From Undaria pinnatifida (Eukaryota > Sar > Phaeophyceae > Laminariales > Alariaceae), in assembly GCA_012845835.1 (NCBI GenBank), contig JABAKD010000020.1, positions 10,118,488-10,182,487 of the forward strand: a stretch of DNA of 64,000 bases, read 5' to 3'. The notes beneath the pieces were generated by a model. The model saw only the letters and a list, made by a program, of their open reading frames with translations, made no database searches and was not told the origin of the DNA. Shown here piece by piece: positions 52,601-60,687 of the stretch (positions are counted from its first letter, which is position 1; each line of letters begins with the position of its first letter). Made by a program: the position numbers and the translations under genes.

Positions 52601-55600
52601 CTCTCGGCCTCAAAAATACGATTGTGAACATGTATCACAGCTGAAGCATTAGGAACACCTTTATAAAGTACAAGGGCTCCGCATGAGTGCCGGCATATCG
52701 CCGGCACCCATGCTCCGGGTAGGGCAGGGCAGCACTTCGACTTGCTCGATTCAATATTCGATAGGGCGTAAAAACCGTTACCACACAACACAAAAATAAG
52801 TCTACGCGTGTAGGATGTAAAGTAATGCCAAGAGATCGATATAGACTAACAGTGGACTACTTGCTTCTGCCGTTTCTTGCATGAATCCGATTCCAAGCTT
52901 CATCGTATTTCGATCGGATAAACCCGAGCCCACGCAGACTGACCCTTTAGTCTGGCCACGAAGAGATGTTTCGAGTACGTTGCTTGATGTTTTGACTCAA
53001 CCAAGCATTCAGAGCCAGCAAGGAGGTGGCCATGTATGCTTCATGTTCTTTACGTAGCCAATGAGAAGCGCACACTGAGCCAGCTTCTGCTACACCATGC
53101 ACGATAGTATCTAGATCCGATCCTCGCAGACCGACTGTCTTTGTGTGTATAGTCTGATCGTGGAGAGACTTGCTGACGGTATTCTAGTCGTGAAACACGA
53201 TGTCGCTGCCTTTGCTGACGGTATTCTAGGAGTAAAAAACGGGGTCGCTGCCTTCGTCATTCAATTCCTCGAATGTTATTACAATGCTACTTGATGCTAT
53301 CTGGTAGGTAGAGTATTAGTAGTAAGCGATAGCATTGCACTAAGAATTAGGCAGTTATGAATTTCAGGCTCGTTTTAGACGAAAATAGAAAAACATATAT
53401 TACCTGGTATGACCCTTTTGTCTGATCGCTGGTCGCTCATTGGCCGGGGATCGTACGTAAAGTAACCGTCATCTGGGGACGATAGGGTCCCATCCCAGGA
53501 TCATAATCCATCCACACATACATATACAACTCCGACAACCCGGGAACAAACACGGATGGATATCACCAGGAGTAATATCTCCCCGCACAGTGTGGAAATC
53601 CCCAACCCCACCGACCGACCGATCTCTGATTGGCTGGGGGTCATATATTATAGAGCCAGCTCCACCCGGGGACGATAGGTTCCCATCCCCGGTCCAGAGG
53701 TCATTCTGTATCTCTAAAAGTTAGACAAATCGGGGAATAAAACCGAGTTCTCTCGGGTCTTCACCGCCCCTCACGGTGTGGAAAAACCAACTCGGTTGGC
53801 TAAAATCGCTGATTGGTTCGAGCTCCACAGCGCCGCCCCACCCTAGGAGGATAGAGGCTCACCAACCAATGGGGGGCAGTTCCGTCGCACACGGGGGAGA
53901 TTGGGTCCCATCCCCGGTTCAGAAATCCTCCGAATCGCTACAGCTTCAACAACGCGGGAACTATAACGACGATCTCCTGGGTCGATACCTCCCCGCACGG
54001 CGTGCCAACCCCGACCCCATTGGCTTATTCGTGATTGGCTGGTAGGCTTTGATCCAATAAGCTCACAATTATTTCGACCGACTCGGGTTTTCTCGCATGC
54101 TTCCGTATACGACAAATATTTGCAATGCGAGCGCAATTCGACCAGCTATTTGCATGATGAGTCGCACAAAAAAGCGATTTTAAGCCCATATCAGGTTGAC
54201 GTGCCGAGCAAGCAAGCTCAAAATGAGGATGAGAAACACTTGAACAGCAACAACAGCACCAAACGCACTATACATGGAGGAATTAGAGCGATTTGCATCC
54301 AGGATTCAGGCCGCCCCAGTCATAAACACAATTTCAAACAAAAATGGGGTGTTCAAAGCAAAACGACATGATATATGGAATTAAGACTGGCACAACACGA
54401 GCATGACCACCGTGGAAAGAAGCCTGCAATGAGGCCAAAACAGTGTGTATCAAACTCGCCTAATGGTCGAATAATCATGGAATACTATTTATATGATCAC
54501 CTCTTTGTCGCTTTATGGGACACCGAAAAAAAAAGCTGAAAATCCCGATTTCATTCGTTTATTGGGTAAAACCTAAGCACGCTAATATTTTCGCAGGTAT
54601 TTTTCGCATACTACTCGGGTAGGGCAAAAATTTGTCATGCCACCGCAATTCTTACAAAACTCTCGACCTCAGGATGAATCTATACACTTGGTACCCAGAG
54701 CGTCAAAGATAAAGCCATTCAGGACATGAGCGCGGTCAAATCGCTTTTCTCGTCTTGTATCAGTTTGTTTTTCCATATCCCATCTGTGATCCTTGCACAA
54801 CTCTCGCCCTCCCTCCCAGTAGTAGTATAACTCAGATCAGGGGTCACAAAGCGGGCCCTCCTGCCCCATCCCCACTAAGGCACATGCCCAAATTTTGTCG
54901 CGAGAACAATTCGGCATTTTCTTCCCTCATCGATTCGCGTCGAATTGTACCTACCCACGCTGCTAGGCGTTCTCAGCAGTTCGTTGATCCTATTTTTGCA
55001 TTTCTGCAAATAAAATACCACAGCAGTGGGAATCGAACTCAAGGACCAACGCTAGTAGTATTAGGTAACCACTATCAATAGATAGACCACCGGGGCGACC
55101 AGCTCTATATAACTCACTAGAGATGATTAATCAGCAATCAGCAGCAAGGAGCACGTCGAGTAGGAAGCAGCACAAAATTATTTGACAGTTACGTACCAAC
55201 ATAACCACTCTTTTTGCTGTTGACCGCGGCAAACGACCAAAACAGCAACGGAGGCAGAGGCACCACAGCAACAACAAAGCACGCCTCCCACATTGTCTAT
55301 ACTTCTCCATAGAGTATTCTCGGGGAAAAGAAACACCAGATGATGCGATACCGGGACGAATGCATGCCACTGGTTTCTTCCGTGGATACCGTCTACTACT
55401 CACTGTACGACATTCGCATGCGCAGCATAACAACAGGAACCAATTTTCCCCTTTTCTTTTATATCGAAAAGTTATTCCCTGTTTATTGGTACACCCTCTC
55501 CATGCTATAAGTCGTACAAAAAGCGTGTGTAATAGAGCGCATCAGTGTGTGTTCTTACTCGTATCTATATAACTTGCACGAGTAAAAACTATGTAAAACT

Positions 55601-58600
55601 ACCGCCCTCGAGGCCGGGGACGCAGCCACTCGCAACGCTGCTATGTGGGGTTTTCTGGCGCAGTGAGCGTAATCACTACCTCGTCGTTTTAGCCATGCGT
55701 GCGCTTGCCATGTCTATCCATGTGCGTACGTACGTGCCGAAATTAAATAATGAAATGCACTACTACTATGATATCATACCTACCGCGGTACCATGGGGAT
55801 TTTTTTTACAGTAAATATTAGTTGTTTTGGGACGACAAATATGACGCCAATTTAGACATTATGTCCTGCCAAGTTCTAATTCATCAACCTCTCTATACCA
55901 AAGATCCGAAGAATCATTGGAGAGTACCGTTCAAAATACAAAAATATTGTGCACTTCACGCTTGTCTCGCTCAGCCTCCGTCCGCGTCACGTCGAGGTGC
56001 GGAACGAATAAGACAGGGTGAGGGGAGTTGGAGCCGCCCCCCGAAGACGGCGCTCGAACAAAGCGATTTGACCGCGAGATTCCAGTTCCGACAATCCCAT
56101 ACTGAGGCCGAGACGAAAAAAACTTATGACCAAATCTCTGTTCCCTCGAAAAAAATAAGTCATTACATATATAGATATACTGCGTCGGTAATTAGGTGTT
56201 TCATGTACTCCTGCATAGGGTGGGATGGGGTGGGATGCAGTCAACTGAGATTGCGCAGAGTGCCTGGCACCTACCCTCCCTGCGGGCAGCAGCTAAAGCT
56301 GTCGCCCTGCAATCACGACTCCGCATTAATTCCACGCAGTTTGTCCGAGGGGGGGGGGGGGGGGCGTACTCATTTGTTGCTTGCCTTGGTCATCTAACCA
56401 TTAACCACGCATTCCTTTCGAGACGGAGGGAGCACCGTTCCTACTCTTAATAAGAGACACCTCCAACATTTGGGCGCTCAATGCGTTTCAATATATTACA
56501 TTTAAAACTATTTGCTTATCTCATCTCCTTTTTACGGGGGGGGGGGGGGGGAGAGGGTGTACACAGTTTGTGCATGGCCGTAGTCGTATGACCATAGACC
56601 ATCGCATCCCCACTCTGCCGGGACGGAGCACGTCGGGTTTTCACCAACCAGGAGGGGGGGGGCATACTCGAGGGGAGTTAGTTACCTGAAAGTACCCTGC
56701 CTCGAGCCACTGACGCATCTCAGCCCCTTCGAACGGCCCCTGCACGCGGTTCTGCGGGTCCAGATAGTACCACAACGCTGCTGCTGCCGCTGCTGCCGCC
56801 GTCGCCGCCGCCGTCGCCGCCGCCCCCTCCGCCGCCTCCCTAGCCGCAGCCACCTCACTAGCTGCCGCTGCCTCTGCCGCCGCCTGCTGCTGTTGCTGCT
56901 GTTGCTGCTGTTGCTGCATGCGGTGAAGCTGCGCGAGTTGCTGTTGGCGCTGCTGCTCTGAGAGTTGCTGCTGACGCTGCTGCTCTGCCAGCTGCTGTTG
57001 CTGCAACTGCTGCTGCTGCTGCAACTGTTGCTGTTGCTGCTGCTGCTGCTGCGTAGGAGCGTGTTGCTGCTGCTGCTGAGTAGGGGCATGCTGCGGCTGT
57101 GGCGCAGGGGGAGGAGCGTGCTGCTGCTGTTGCTGCTGCTGCGCTTGTGCTTGCGCTTGGGCCTGCGCTTGCTGAGGCTGCATCTCAGCTCTGACAGCTT
57201 CCGCGCGCTGCTGTTGCTCGAACAGCTGTTGCCTCCGCCTCAGCAGCAGCTGTTGCTGTTGCTGTTGCTGTTGTTGTTGTTGCTGCTGTTGTTGCTGTTG
57301 CTGCTGCTGCTGCTGCTCGCGCGCCGCGGCCGCCAACCTCGCCTCCCGCTCCCTCAGCTGTTCCCTCTGTATCTGCTGTTGCTCGTGCGCGCGACGCTGT
57401 CGGTCCTGCGCCAAAAATAAAAGCACACCGCATTCCAAAAAGTGGAACCCCATGACCGACACCACCCAGACAAGAAACAAACACGAGAAACGGGGGAAAG
57501 GACGAGAAGAACGACAACGAGGAAGAGAACGAGGACCAGATGAGGAGAGGGAGGGAGAGAAAGGGAGGAGGAGGAAAGGGAAGAGGAGGAAGGGGAGGAG
57601 GAGGAAGGGAGGAGGAAGGGCGGGGGGGGGGACACACGCCACACACAAGCACGGACAAGCATGGGCAAGCACGGACAAGCACGCACGCAGCAAGCACGCA
57701 CAGGCAAAAGCACACGCGCATACGCACACAATTGTAATTCCGTTGGTTAGTTAGAGGCTTGCGTAGTAGACTGAAATCTCGTGAAAGGAACTGGGAGAGC
57801 GGAAACAGACATAGCCTGCTGTAGGGCAACATGACAAGGAAAAAACTAGAACACAAAAACACCTGCAGCGTTCGGAGTACAGTCGACGACGCCCACACCA
57901 ACACCCACACAGCACACCAACACCAACCCACACAACCCAAGCGAAAAACGGCCACTGCAAAGTTTACAAGACACTGTCAATACCAGCGCGGAGCAGTGTG
58001 AAAAACTAGCAACAGAGCCGCACAACAATGTCGTGTCACTGAAGAACCCATAGCTGCTGCTCTTGACTACACTAGTGGTCCCTCCCTAGTGCCGGTTTGA
58101 GCAGTGCCGTTTGACCGCTATAGTGCTTGTAAAATTGCTTGGCACAAAAGGGAAAAACTAGTGGATATAAGCGGAGTAGTGCCGGTTGCCGCTATAATGC
58201 TGGTAATCCCGGATGATACATAATATACCGGCACTATACAGGAACCACTAATGTAGTTGACATTAGTGTTACTAATAGCTCACCTGCAGATCGGCTTCCT
58301 GCATATGAGCGAGGTGCCTCGCGGCCTGTTGAGCCTGACGCTGCAATACCACAAACCAAAACACCGCAAGACAACACAACAACACAAACACACATGAACA
58401 CCACGAATTGACGCCAAAACGCCCCCACACAGATTTGGACAAAAACAGACACAACGTCAACACGCATTTACACCAAAATTCATACCAGGTACAAACAAGC
58501 AACAGGTACACAAACACACATATTCGTACGTGTAAACGCACAAACAAATGCAAACCCAAATCACAAGTACCAAAACACCACAAACACACAACACGCAAAC

Positions 58601-60646
58601 AAAGAAAACACCAAAAAACGAACACAAGACACATAACATCAGAACACAAAAACCAAACACAAGAAAAAATTCAAGCACACAAGACATGTAGCATACAAGT
58701 ACACACAATATACACAGGTATTTCGCACATATTTCAAACGTGGAAACACACGTACATTAACATTCACATATAACATTTACACATTTACACAAAACATGAA
58801 ACACACAACACACACGCAACGTACAATAAATACACACATATACACATGCATTGCACACAACATAAACATAAAACACACATACGTACATTCACATTCACAT
58901 ATATTTACACATTTGCACACACAAAACACGACATCAAGCAGCGGTCATTCGCGGCACAGCAGCCGGTCCCGACCAGACCAGTCAGTAGTCAGTACAAAAA
59001 ATGAGCAAAAGAAAAAGGTAGCCAAGGGGGGGGTGGAGAAGGAAACAGGGAGGGAGGGAAGGAGGGAGGGAGGGAGGGAGGGAGGGAGGGAGGGAGGGAG
59101 GGAGTGGGAGGGAGGACAAGATGTCATGGGCAGGGAGGGTTCAAGAACGCAGCGTAGGTTTTTTCACTCACAAAAAAAAACTGATACCACTGTAACACTA
59201 TCTAGGGCGGGTGTTGCAGAGGGAGACAGGTACGCCAGGCCGCAAACCAGGGCAAGGCAACGCAAACGCAGGCGCAACTCAAAATCGCTCAGCTAGTTCG
59301 TAGGATACATCTATACCAGATATAATATACGAGGTATACTCACTCCCACACACGCATCAGAACCGGGGGAGAAGGGGTGACAGACCAACAACATCGAAGT
59401 AGCGACGGGCCAAAGACACGTAGATAAACAAGCAAAAATGAATGCTAACACACCGCACAATTGTCTTGCTGCTCGAAACACCTGAATCAAAGGGGTTAGT
59501 CTAATGCGAAGATAGCCGCATCTTTACCAACATGCCGGAGGATGAAAAAAAAAAACAAGCAACCAAAAACTGAAATTCTGTTATCCTTGCCTGCTGCTCC
59601 GCAAGCTGCTGGGCCTGTTGCTTCTGGAGCAGCTGCTGCTGCTGCAGGTGTGCCTGCTGTTGCGCCATCTGCTGCTTCTGGTACAGCTCTCGCTGCTGCT
59701 GCTGTTGCTGTTGCTGCAGCGTGCGCAGTCGGGCAACCTCCGTCTCACGTTGCAAGCGCTGCATTGTCGAAAATAACAAGAAACATAAAAACACACGTTC
59801 AAAATAAATCGACAAACTAAAAAAAAGAGTCAAATAAACCAAGAACAAGAAACAAGAAGCCAACAAAAAAAGAAAGCAAAACAATTTACGTACATGAGGC
59901 AGGAAGGCGCCTACACACAAAACCACAATAGAGAAAAGGGGTGATTACTAAAAAAAAACAGATAGAAAAAAAGTGGTCGTTCTGATGCTACCATGGTTTT
60001 GTCCAACGCAAATACTATGAATAGGCCGAAGATTGCAAGTCTGATTGCGTACGGATTAGCCGGGCACGGTTATCGAAATTCCCAGTAGCGGACATAATCC
60101 GCCATCGAACAATCTAACGGCGCTTTTATCACCCACAACCCCTTGGTTGGTCGTGTTGTGCTCACATCAACTAATCGCAGTGAGAACACTAGCAAGACGG
60201 CAGTGCTACAAATATTAATAGTGGCTCTTAAAAACGTCCTGGAACGAAAAATGGAAAAAACGAAACGAAAAAAAACGGAAAAAAACAAACAAAAGTTGAA
60301 AAACAAAACGAGCAACAGCTATAACTGCACCTATGTTCGGCTCTCGACACCATCGCCAGCGAACCTCACCTGCTGGTGCTGCTGGCCCTGCTCAAGCAAG
60401 TGCTCCCTGTTTCGTCGCTCCGCATGCTGCTGCTGCTGCTGGGCCATCTGCTGCGTCTGCTGTGCTTGCAGGCGGCGCTGCAAAACTTCATGCTGCTGGA
60501 GCGTTTGCTGCTGGAGCTGCTGCTGTTGCTGTAGCGCTTGCTGCGGGGGGGGGGGAGGGGGCTGGCCATGAAGAGCCGACTGCTCGTGCAGCATGGAGAG
60601 AAGGTCCGCACCCGTTTCCCTCCGCCCTTGCTGCTGCTGTTGTTGC

Positions 60647-60687
<41 letters not shown>

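Larger units (their letters stand above)
52301..56340. other. 4.4 kb intron that splits the GYF domain
   Basis: It holds the ~200 bp triple repeat, a tRNA-derived SINE and unassigned AT-richer sequence (52680-53410, 54040-54760, 55110-56340). No exon-like frame is needed or seen, because the domain is contiguous across it. Confidence 0.6.
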
